Of a stretch of 5,328 nucleotides of DNA, positions 1 to 5,073 are shown piece after piece; position 1 is the first letter of the stretch; each line of letters starts with the position of its first letter. The notes beneath the pieces are model-generated. The model was not told the origin of the DNA, ran no database searches, and was given only the letters and a program-made list of their open reading frames with translations. Origin of the DNA: an uncultured Collinsella sp. Its GTDB lineage: Bacteria > Actinomycetota > Coriobacteriia > Coriobacteriales > Coriobacteriaceae. Where the stretch lies: NCBI GenBank assembly GCA_900545075.1, contig UQXT01000123.1, positions 1-5,328 on the forward strand, in the 5' to 3' direction. The position numbers and the translations under genes were made by a program.

Positions 1-188
1 CCCATCAAGTTGCTTTCGGCAATGCCGGCATCGTAGAAGCGCTCAGGGTGCGCAGCCTTAAACTTACCGGTCTGGGTGGCGGCGGCCAAATCGGCATCGA
101 GAACCACAAAGTCATCGCGCTCATTGCCCAGCTCGACAAGTGCCTCGCCATAGCTAACGCGCGTGGCGACTTTCTTGACGTCTGCCAT
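1..188 (-). CDS. Transketolase, C-terminal subunit (partial, N-terminal 62 residues)
   Basis: This is the start of the second half of a split transketolase. It carries the pyrimidine-binding part of the thiamine diphosphate (ThDP) site and works as a complex with the N-terminal subunit encoded just upstream. The visible residues begin MADVKKVATRVSYGEALVEL, then a VVLDADLAAATQTGKF segment and GIAESNLMG. The Glu in GIAES matches the conserved glutamate that activates the cofactor in transketolases. Its ATG shares one base with the TAA stop of the upstream gene (TAATG at 190-186), an arrangement typical of translational coupling. The gene runs off the low-coordinate edge of the window, so the C-terminal portion (about 250 residues in the family) is not seen. 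Identity is firm; substrate preference cannot be read from this fragment. Confidence 0.93.
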   Translation of the reverse strand, partial: MADVKKVATRVSYGEALVELGNERDDFVVLDADLAAATQTGKFKAAHPERFYDAGIAESNLM

Positions 189-1018
189 TAGAGCTCCTCC
201 CCTGCTGCTGCGAGCTCGGCCATGGCCTGCTCAAACTGTTCATCGTTGGGCGCCTTGCCGTGCCAGCCCACCTGGTTTTCCATAAAGGAGACGCCCTTGC
301 CCTTCACCGTCTCGGCGATAATGGCCACGGGCGAGTCGCTCACTTTGCGAGCCTCGGCAAAGGCGGCGGCAATCTGCGCCATGTCGTTACCGTCGGCGAG
401 CTCGATCACATGCCACTTAAAGGCGCGGAACTTGTCGGCAAGTGGCATAGCCGAGTTAACTTCGTCGATACTGCCGTCAATTTGCAAGCCATTGTGGTCG
501 ACGATAGCGACGAGGTTATCCAAGTCGTGGTTGCCGGCGAACATAGCCGCCTCCCACACCTGGCCCTCCTCGCACTCGCCGTCGCCCAACAGCGTGTAGA
601 CGCGGTAATTGACACCCCAGTGCTTTGCGGCAAGTGCCATTCCAACCGCAGCGGAGATACCCTGACCGAGCGATCCGGTAGACATGTCGACGCCCGGCGT
701 GTCATTCATATTGGGATGACCCTGCAGGCGGCTGCCGATATGACGGAGCGTCTCGAGTTCATCTTTGGGAAAGAACCCGCGCTCGGCGAGCACGGCGTAG
801 AGTGCCGGAGCGCAATGTCCCTTGGAGAGCACAAAGCGATCGCGCTCAGCGCGGCTCGGATTCGCCGGGTCAACATCCATTTCCTCAAAGTAGAGGTAGG
901 TCATAATGTCGGCGGCGCCAAGCGATCCGCCCGGATGCCCCGACTTGGCTGCATGAACCGCAGTCACGACACCCTTCCTGACCTCATTGGCGACCTTCGC
1001 CAGCTCCTGGTTGGTCAT
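188..1018 (-). CDS. Transketolase, N-terminal (ThDP pyrophosphate-binding) subunit
   Basis: This 276-residue cytosolic protein forms, with the product of the next gene, a ThDP-dependent transketolase of the non-oxidative pentose phosphate pathway. The enzyme moves two-carbon ketol units between sugar phosphates. Visible motifs are SGHPGG at residues 26-31, SKGH at 65-68, STGSLGQG at 113-120, the Mg/ThDP motif starting at GDG 145-147 and closing at HNG 175-177, and ETVKGKG followed by GWHGKAP near 236-257. Length is normal for split N-terminal subunits. The ATG is preceded by AGAGGA with six bases of spacing, which supports the start. No clear promoter is seen directly upstream, where the decayed chimera and a GC-rich hairpin lie, so its own promoter may sit within or beyond that pseudogene. 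It is overlapped by the C-terminal subunit gene, making a two-gene operon. Confidence 0.96.
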   Translation of the reverse strand: MTNQELAKVANEVRKGVVTAVHAAKSGHPGGSLGAADIMTYLYFEEMDVDPANPSRAERDRFVLSKGHCAPALYAVLAERGFFPKDELETLRHIGSRLQGHPNMNDTPGVDMSTGSLGQGISAAVGMALAAKHWGVNYRVYTLLGDGECEEGQVWEAAMFAGNHDLDNLVAIVDHNGLQIDGSIDEVNSAMPLADKFRAFKWHVIELADGNDMAQIAAAFAEARKVSDSPVAIIAETVKGKGVSFMENQVGWHGKAPNDEQFEQAMAELAAAGEEL

Positions 1019-1041
1019 ACGAATTCCTCTCTTGAGAACAA

Positions 1042-1068
1042 CCCCGGCACTGGATGATGCGGCCGGGG
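1042..1068 (-). terminator. GC-rich hairpin in the leader of the transketolase operon
   Basis: CCCCGGC (1042-1048) and GCCGGGG (1062-1068) form a perfect 7-bp stem with a 13-base loop. On the minus strand it is followed by TTGTTCTC, which is only a weak U-tract. It lies after the stop of the pseudogene and about 24 bases before the transketolase start codon. It may be the former terminator of the decayed gene or an attenuator-like leader structure; the sequence does not decide between these. Confidence 0.4.
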
Positions 1069-1080
1069 CAATTCACTCGT

Positions 1081-1360
1081 TTAAGCCCGCGCGACGACCT
1101 TTTCCAGCCATCCTCGAAGGAGGTGAGGCCTTGATCGGTCAGCGGGTAGTGCAGCCACTTCTTGAGCGCGGCCATAGGCACGGTCGCGATGTCGGTGGAG
1201 TCAACGTCTTCCTGCGTCAGCTCCTTCTCGATACCCAGGCCGCCCTGGTCTCAACCTTGCGCTCAATGCCACAGGCGGCGCATTCATTTTGAATCGCCTT
1301 CTGGGCCATATACGCGTAGGCGATACCCGAGGTACAGACGGCAACGCCTACGTTCTTCAT
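1081..1360 (-). pseudogene. Chimeric remnant: fructose-type PTS EIIB N-terminus joined to a transaldolase-like C-terminus, frameshifted
   Basis: From the ATG at 1360 the reading frame gives MKNVGVAVCTSGIAYAYMAQ and ends in GIERKVET. This is the start of a fructose-type PTS EIIB domain, with the phospho-acceptor Cys at residue 9 and the VCTSGIA and VET motifs. After VET the frame is lost and stops early. Adding one base in the GG run at 1247-1248 restores QGGLGIEKELTQEDV, the expected EIIB continuation. The same frame then passes, around 1188-1205, into DIATVPMAALKKWLHYPLTD and QGLTSFEDGW. This is the C-terminal pattern of short transaldolase/fructose-6-phosphate-aldolase proteins, not EIIB. 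A second base added to the T run at 1100-1103 gives KKVVARA and a TAA at 1083-1081. With both repairs the ORF would be 93 residues. No convincing ribosome binding site precedes the ATG. The intact transaldolase gene upstream ends in unrelated residues, so it is not the donor of the tail. Confidence 0.78.
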
Positions 1361-1406
1361 TTTTAAGATGGCGTGCCAGGCGGTAATTTCACCCTAAAAC
1401 ACAAAA

Positions 1407-1449
1407 GCCCCAAGTCAACAAAAGCCAGGAGCCTTTGCCAACTTGGGGC
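1407..1449 (-). terminator. Intrinsic terminator of the transaldolase gene
   Basis: GCCCCAAGT (1407-1415) and ACTTGGGGC (1441-1449) form a perfect 9-bp stem around a 25-base loop. In the minus direction the stem is followed at once by TTTTGTGTTTT, a good U-tract. It lies about 80 bases after the transaldolase stop. The plus-strand side has no T run, so the terminator acts on the minus strand. Confidence 0.85.
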
Positions 1450-1530
1450 ATTACGAGTCGCCGCCGTACAGGCAACGACGACCCTTACTCCTTCTGCCAT
1501 CAACCGATATGGACGATTCGGCTTGTCCGG

Positions 1531-2235
1531 TTACGGCAGGATGTGGAATCCAAGCGTTTCGATATCACGCGCGAAACCCTTAACGGTGTCGAGCGAATAC
1601 TCCATGAGGTCCTTACCGACGTTCTTGCGCTTGGCCAGAATGCCGTTGGGAACCGTAATGATCTGGCACCCCACGGACTCGGCCTGATAGATATTCAGCA
1701 GCTCACGGGTAGATGCCCAGAGCACCTCACACTGCGGCTTTGCCGCGGCCTTTTTGACAGACTCAGCCATCAACGGCAGCGGATCAACACCGGTATCGGC
1801 AATACGACCGGCGAAGATAGAGATGATAGACGGCGTCTCAGCGGAGACAGCGTCCACAAACTCATCGACCTGCTCGGGAGTAAAGATCGTCGTAACGTTT
1901 ACCTTAATGCCGTCGGCAGAAAGGCGCTTAACGAGCGCCGCGGTCGACTCACCCTTGGTATTGAGTGCGGGAATCTTGACATACACATTGTCAGCCCAAG
2001 TCGCAATCTCGCGAGCCTCGGCCTCCATGCCCGCCTCATCGTCCGCAAAGACCTCAAACGAAACCGAGACATCGGTGATGTGCTCGAGCACGGTCTTGGC
2101 GAACTCGCGATAATCGGTCACGCCACCCGCCTTCATAAGCGATGGGTTAGTCGTAAAGCCCTGAACGTTACCGTTCTCGGCCATGTCGAGCATGCCCTCG
2201 AGATTGGCACCGTCGGCAAATACCTTGATTGCCAT
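1531..2235 (-). CDS. Transaldolase, short form (staphylococcal/TalC-like)
   Basis: This 234-residue class I aldolase would transfer the dihydroxyacetone unit between sugar phosphates in the non-oxidative pentose phosphate pathway, next to the transketolase encoded downstream. Family motifs are in order: FADGA at residues 6-10, GFTTNPSLM at 26-34, FEVFADD near 60-66, VYVKIP at 84-89 with Schiff-base Lys87, FAGRIADTGVDP at 141-152, LWASTRE at 172-178 and a C-terminal KDLMEYSLDTVKGF segment. The start at 2235 is chosen because AAGGAG lies six bases upstream and the family begins with a MAIKVFADGA-like sequence; an upstream in-frame ATG would add an unrelated 19-residue tail. It stands alone between the GntR gene and its own terminator, and a TTGACA box lies upstream. 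The short type could in principle act as a fructose-6-phosphate aldolase, but this length and C-terminus favour transaldolase. Confidence 0.94.
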   Translation of the reverse strand: MAIKVFADGANLEGMLDMAENGNVQGFTTNPSLMKAGGVTDYREFAKTVLEHITDVSVSFEVFADDEAGMEAEAREIATWADNVYVKIPALNTKGESTAALVKRLSADGIKVNVTTIFTPEQVDEFVDAVSAETPSIISIFAGRIADTGVDPLPLMAESVKKAAAKPQCEVLWASTRELLNIYQAESVGCQIITVPNGILAKRKNVGKDLMEYSLDTVKGFARDIETLGFHILP

Positions 2236-2241
2236 AATGTA

Positions 2242-2247
2242 CTCCTT
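2242..2247 (-). promoter_or_regulatory. Ribosome binding site of the transaldolase gene
   Basis: AAGGAG is placed six bases before the ATG at 2235. It decides between this start and the in-frame ATG at 2292, which would lie upstream of this site. Confidence 0.85.
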
Positions 2248-2256
2248 ACATACATG

Positions 2257-2292
2257 ATGATATAGAAATGTACGGACTGAATTGTTTGTCAA
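2257..2292 (-). promoter_or_regulatory. Possible transaldolase promoter with a perfect -35 box
   Basis: A perfect TTGACA lies at 2292-2287 on the minus strand, 52 bases before the transaldolase start. No good -10 box sits 17 bases away. The best hexamer, TATCAT at 2262-2257, is 24 bases away, which is too far for a standard pair. The AATGTAC repeats overlap this segment, so the site may need a bound factor, or the TTGACA may be chance. Confidence 0.35.
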
Positions 2293-2327
2293 AAGCGCCG
2301 CCGCATCAGAGTGGAACGGAGAGCCCC

Positions 2328-3038
2328 TTAATCGAGTTCGATCTCGAGGCGGTAGAGGTCGGCGCGGTAGAACGACTCCACATACTCACGGGGCACATTC
2401 TGCTGGTCATGAGAAACCCTCGTAATGCCCAATAGCTCGGCCTGCTCGTCGGTAGCAACGCAAGCTCCAATCTTTTGGCTCACACGGCTCCAGCGAATAT
2501 CGCACGAGTTATTGAGATAAGCGCGAAGCGATTCCTTGGAAAAGTCGCGCTCCGCAATATGCGGGACATAGCCGTCTTCGTAATAAATCGTCTCCAGATA
2601 GAACGGACGATCGCCCGACACGCGCACACGGCGAAGGCAGAAGGCCTTTGTGCCCTCAGCCAAGCCCAGCTCGCGGGCAACGTGCTGGGGCATGGTTACA
2701 ACGCCAGACTCAATCAAACGTTTTTGCGGCACTGCAAACTCGTCCACATTCTTTTTGATATAGCTCGAGACACGCTTAGGCGAGCTAAGTGGCACGTTGG
2801 AAATAACCTCGGATCCGCGGCCGCGCTTCTTCTCAATCAACCCATTATTAGAAAGCAGCTCCATCGCTTTGCGCGCCGTTGCACGCGAAACGTCATAGCG
2901 CTTCATAAGATCGCTTTCGGAGGGAATGTAGTCGCCAATCTTGTAGGCACCGCTCGTAATTTCCTGGAACAGGATATCGTACAGCTGAGAGTACAGCTGT
3001 TCCTTGCCGCTAAAATCGAGCTCAGACGTTTCGGTCAT
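2328..3038 (-). CDS. GntR-family transcriptional regulator (HutC/UTRA type)
   Basis: This 236-residue DNA-binding repressor-like protein probably controls neighbouring sugar genes in response to a sugar phosphate; the ligand is not known. The N-terminus is a winged helix-turn-helix: LYSQLYDILFQEITSGAY at about 15-32, IPSESDLMKRYDVSRATARK at 38-57 containing the recognition helix, and a basic wing KKRGRGS near 70-76. Residues from about 100 to the end match a UTRA ligand-binding domain, finishing in the typical EYVESFYRADLYRLEIEL. Near residues 202-206 (LLGITRV) the usual linker and strand between the LLG turn and the RVS strand appear missing, so the domain may be about ten residues short. 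Two adjacent ATGs occur; the second (3038) is preferred because GGAGG lies four bases before it and only one base before the first (3041). The transaldolase gene follows after 92 bases. A promoter candidate lies upstream. Confidence 0.93.
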   Translation of the reverse strand: MTETSELDFSGKEQLYSQLYDILFQEITSGAYKIGDYIPSESDLMKRYDVSRATARKAMELLSNNGLIEKKRGRGSEVISNVPLSSPKRVSSYIKKNVDEFAVPQKRLIESGVVTMPQHVARELGLAEGTKAFCLRRVRVSGDRPFYLETIYYEDGYVPHIAERDFSKESLRAYLNNSCDIRWSRVSQKIGACVATDEQAELLGITRVSHDQQNVPREYVESFYRADLYRLEIELD

Positions 3039-3042
3039 CATC

Positions 3043-3047
3043 CCTCC
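3043..3047 (-). promoter_or_regulatory. Ribosome binding site of the GntR gene
   Basis: GGAGG inside a purine run AGGGGAGGG abuts two consecutive ATG codons. Spacing is one base to the first ATG (3041) and four bases to the second (3038), which favours the second as the start. Confidence 0.7.
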
Positions 3048-3087
3048 CCTATCTGGAACAGTTCTCTAAATCCTTGACATCAGGCGC

Positions 3088-3127
3088 TGTCTTTTAATAG
3101 ATGTTATCTGCAAAATCTCAAAAGACA
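3088..3127. promoter_or_regulatory. Inverted repeat around the GntR promoter, candidate operator
   Basis: TGTCTTTT (3088-3095) and AAAAGACA (3120-3127) are a perfect 8-bp inverted repeat separated by 24 bases. The arms touch the proposed -10 and -35 boxes of the regulator gene. The arrangement suits autoregulation, for example two half sites or a loop, but AT-rich inverted repeats of this length also arise by chance. Confidence 0.35.
3094..3121 (-). promoter_or_regulatory. Promoter candidate for the GntR gene
   Basis: On the minus strand TTGAGA (3121-3116, five of six consensus bases) and TATTAA (3099-3094, four of six) are 16 bases apart. Transcription would begin near 3087 and give a leader of about 45-50 bases before the regulator's start codon. 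The pair lies between the arms of an inverted repeat that could be an operator. This is a pattern match only. Confidence 0.5.
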
Positions 3128-3144
3128 CACATCGATAACCCTGC

Positions 3145-3178
3145 CCGCGCATATTTCATTCCAGCCGAGCATACTTCA
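3145..3178. repeat. Two direct repeats, 20 bp apart, upstream of the GntR promoter
   Basis: CCGCGCATATTTCA (3145-3158) and CCGAGCATACTTCA (3165-3178) match at 12 of 14 bases and start exactly 20 bp apart, close to two helical turns. They lie just upstream of the proposed -35 box. They look like tandem binding boxes for a regulator; which one is not known. Confidence 0.45.
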
Positions 3179-3190
3179 CCAACTCACCGC

Positions 3191-3230
3191 TAGCTTGGGG
3201 CATTCCTTATGCAAAGAATGCCCCAAGCTA
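3191..3230 (-). terminator. Perfect 15-bp hairpin after the kinase-DERA gene
   Basis: TAGCTTGGGGCATTC (3191-3205) and GAATGCCCCAAGCTA (3216-3230) pair perfectly around a 10-base loop. The stem begins three bases after the TAG stop of the kinase-DERA gene. There is no U-tract on either strand, so it is not a textbook intrinsic terminator. It may act as an mRNA 3'-end stabiliser or as a terminator with help. Its core GCCCCAAG is the same as in the terminator at 1407-1449. Confidence 0.6.
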
Positions 3231-3233
3231 CCT

Positions 3234-4538
3234 CTAGCGCGCGCCGAAAAGCTTGCGCGGGCTGGCACTCGCGCCGATACGATCGGCACCGGCGCCCGAC
3301 ATAAGCGCAAGATCTTCTTTCGTGCGTACGCCGCCCGATGCCTTGACCTTTACACGGCCGCCCAACTCTTGAGCAAACAGATAGACATCCTCAACCTGGG
3401 CACCAGCCGTGCCAAAGCCCGTAGACGTCTTAATAAAGTCTGCACCGGCGGCCTCGACGGCATGACAGATTGGCTTTTTGGTTTCCTGCGCCAGATAGCA
3501 CGTTTCGACAATGACCTTGAGCGTCGCATTGGGCACAGCCTCGCGCACAGCTCGAATATCGTCCTCAATCGCCTGGTAATCGCGGGCCTTAACCATGCCC
3601 TGATCGATCACCATGTCGATTTCGGAGGCACCGTTGGCGTAGGCATCGGCCGCTTCGGCGGCTTTCGCAGCGCTCGTCATATAGCCAAGCGGGAAAGCGA
3701 TGACCGTGGTGAGCGCAAGGTCGGGATAGGCCTTGTGAGCACGGGCGATATACGAAGGCGGGATGCATGCGCTGGCACAACCGTACTCGAATGCCTCGGC
3801 ACAAACGGCATCAATCTGATCCCAGGTCGCCGTCGGCTTAAGCAATGTGTAGTCAATGCGCGAGCAGAGGTCCTCATCAGTAAACTCTGCCCCCGCCTTG
3901 GCGGCAATGGCGGCAACCGACGAAGGATCGTCCAGATACTCATCGACCTTGGCCAAAAAGCCCGGATAGTCAACGGTATCGACATTGGTCACGTCAAGCT
4001 CAATGGTATGACCCAGCTCAAACGTATCATAGCCACGGTTTTTGATGCGGTCGACAAGGATATCCAGATCGACCAGGTCGTCGCCCTTGCTACGATCCTC
4101 GAGCACATCGCCCTTGTGATAATGCGTCACAATGTGCGCAAGATGACGCGTCGGCTTAAGATCGCGAGCGCGGTAGCGCTTGCTGATCATAACGGGATCG
4201 GCGACAAGACGAATCGTGAGCACACGGTAGCCGTGCTTGTCTGCCAGCTCGGCGAGCCTGTCGTGCTGCTTGGCAGAGAACGGATAATCGCACATAATCT
4301 GCGGCCCATCCGCCATGGAGGCATCGAGGCGACGGAACCACTCCTGAAGAGCGTTCGCATCAACCTGCGCCTTTTCCTCGGCATTGTTAAAGCCGTACGT
4401 ATCCCAATACTCTTCCTTAACGTCATCAAGCGAGACACTCAAAAAGCTCTCGGATGTATGGCGAGCCTTGATGCGATCTGCCAAATCGGTTTTGCCCGTA
4501 GCCGGAGGCCCGGCAAGCAAAATCAGCGTCTTTTCCAT
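3234..4538 (-). CDS. Fusion protein: P-loop kinase-like domain + deoxyribose-phosphate aldolase (DERA)
   Basis: This 434-residue cytosolic protein has two domains. Residues 1 to about 200 form a P-loop NTPase/kinase-like domain: the strand TLILLAG leads into a Walker A motif GPPATGKT at 10-17, then SLDD at 36-39 and an Arg/Lys-rich segment SKRYRARD at 119-126 suggesting a lid. Its substrate is not recognisable. Residues from about 225 to the end are a full class I DERA, which splits 2-deoxyribose 5-phosphate into glyceraldehyde 3-phosphate and acetaldehyde. It starts at RIDYTLLKPTAT (227-238), with Asp308 in EIDMV, Schiff-base Lys370 in DFIKTSTGFG and proton-relay Lys399 in VKASGGVR. All three catalytic residues are present. 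Free-standing DERA proteins are about 220-260 residues. The gene follows the TPR-like gene after 26 bases, so the two are probably co-transcribed; a purine stretch AGAAGGG precedes the ATG at roughly nine bases. The kinase may supply or regulate the aldolase's substrate; that is inference. Confidence 0.9.
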   Translation of the reverse strand: MEKTLILLAGPPATGKTDLADRIKARHTSESFLSVSLDDVKEEYWDTYGFNNAEEKAQVDANALQEWFRRLDASMADGPQIMCDYPFSAKQHDRLAELADKHGYRVLTIRLVADPVMISKRYRARDLKPTRHLAHIVTHYHKGDVLEDRSKGDDLVDLDILVDRIKNRGYDTFELGHTIELDVTNVDTVDYPGFLAKVDEYLDDPSSVAAIAAKAGAEFTDEDLCSRIDYTLLKPTATWDQIDAVCAEAFEYGCASACIPPSYIARAHKAYPDLALTTVIAFPLGYMTSAAKAAEAADAYANGASEIDMVIDQGMVKARDYQAIEDDIRAVREAVPNATLKVIVETCYLAQETKKPICHAVEAAGADFIKTSTGFGTAGAQVEDVYLFAQELGGRVKVKASGGVRTKEDLALMSGAGADRIGASASPRKLFGAR

Positions 4539-4564
4539 GCTAGGAAACCCTTCTTACTACCCGA

Positions 4565-4957
4565 TTATTTGCCACGAAGCTGGTCTTTGGAGATAGCAAG
4601 CATCTCGGTAACCTTGTCCATGTAATACTTGATAGCCTCATCGTCTTTCGCTTCGGCAGCAGCCGCACGCTTCTTGTTGTACAGCTTGACCAGTGCCGCA
4701 GACGCCTTGCCCATCGTGCGATTGACTTCCAGGCTTTGCTCGTATGCCTCAACGGCCTCGTCGATCATGTTGGCATCGGCATAAAGCTTGCCAATCTCGT
4801 TTAGAACGTTTGCGGCAGCGACGCCCTCCTTGCCCTCGAGCTCGGAACGCTTTGCCTTAACGGCGTCGAGAACGGCATCTCGATCGAGAACGGGTGCGGT
4901 CTCGGCTGCAGCGGAGGCCACCTTCTCCTTTTTCTTGCCAAATCCAAACAAACCCAT
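4565..4957 (-). CDS. Small TPR-like repeat protein of unknown function
   Basis: This 130-residue, probably cytosolic protein has no signal peptide or membrane segment. It opens with MGLFGFGKKKEK, a short Gly/Phe and Lys-rich tail, then an Ala-rich linker to about residue 25. Residues about 48-81 (AANVLNEIGKLYADANMIDE, then AVEAYEQSLEVNRTMG) fit a tetratricopeptide helical hairpin. A second, weaker repeat with an Ala/Lys-rich insertion covers about 85-120. Such repeats usually mediate protein-protein contact, so it may be an adaptor; no enzyme motif is seen. A strong GGAGG lies six bases upstream of the start. It follows the probable terminator of the PTS permease gene and precedes the kinase-DERA gene by 26 bases, so it is likely in an operon with the latter. 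I do not recognise a named family. Confidence 0.82.
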   Translation of the reverse strand: MGLFGFGKKKEKVASAAAETAPVLDRDAVLDAVKAKRSELEGKEGVAAANVLNEIGKLYADANMIDEAVEAYEQSLEVNRTMGKASAALVKLYNKKRAAAAEAKDDEAIKYYMDKVTEMLAISKDQLRGK

Positions 4958-4985
4958 TGGAAACCTCCACTAGCAGTAATAAGCG

Positions 4986-5033
4986 AAGGGGGTTGTTCCC
5001 CTGCCGGGGACCAGGCACAGGAACAACCCCCTT
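4986..5033 (-). terminator. Compound inverted repeat after the PTS permease gene, probable terminator
   Basis: AAGGGGGTTGTTCC (4986-4999) and GGAACAACCCCCTT (5020-5033) are a perfect 14-bp inverted repeat. Inside it, CCTG (5000-5003) and CAGG (5012-5015) form a second short stem around an 8-base loop. It starts 40 bases after the EIIC stop codon. The minus-strand side ends CCCCCTTCGCTTATT, a poor U-tract, so termination is likely but not certain. The structure could also be a copy of a dispersed palindromic repeat. Confidence 0.65.
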
Positions 5034-5073
5034 AAAGAAAGACTTGGACCTTCGTCAGGCGCTACAAGAATCC

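Noticed and set aside
260..1057. A 265-codon plus-strand open frame over the transketolase gene
   Set aside because: It is antisense to a gene with full transketolase motifs, and the predicted residues show no family pattern.
984..1181. A 65-codon minus-strand open frame starting MPMAALKKWLHY
   Set aside because: Its first half is the transaldolase-like tail of the chimeric pseudogene. The rest is out-of-frame read-through into the transketolase leader and start. It has no ribosome binding site, so it was included in the pseudogene and not called as a gene.
1363..1500. A 45-codon minus-strand frame from an ATG at 1500
   Set aside because: It crosses the intrinsic terminator, has no ribosome binding site, and resembles nothing I recognise.
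1451..1530. The stretch between the transaldolase stop and its terminator as a possible small RNA gene
   Set aside because: No promoter or stable internal fold is visible, and it is most simply the 3' untranslated region.
1435..2265. A 276-codon plus-strand open frame over the transaldolase gene
   Set aside because: It mirrors the transaldolase frame, begins inside the terminator stem-loop, and shows no domain pattern.
2236..2292. An upstream ATG that would lengthen the transaldolase by 19 residues
   Set aside because: The extension does not fit the family, and the AAGGAG site lies just before the internal ATG at 2235.
3074..3100. TTGACA on the plus strand followed by TAATAG, as a promoter toward the plus strand
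   Set aside because: The spacing of 15 bases is short and no plus-strand gene lies downstream, only the antisense of the kinase-DERA gene.
3195..4625. A long open frame on the plus strand (476 codons) antisense to the kinase-DERA gene
   Set aside because: It is a shadow of the minus-strand gene, has an Arg/Ile-rich composition with no recognisable motif, and runs through the downstream hairpin. The minus-strand protein has clear catalytic motifs.
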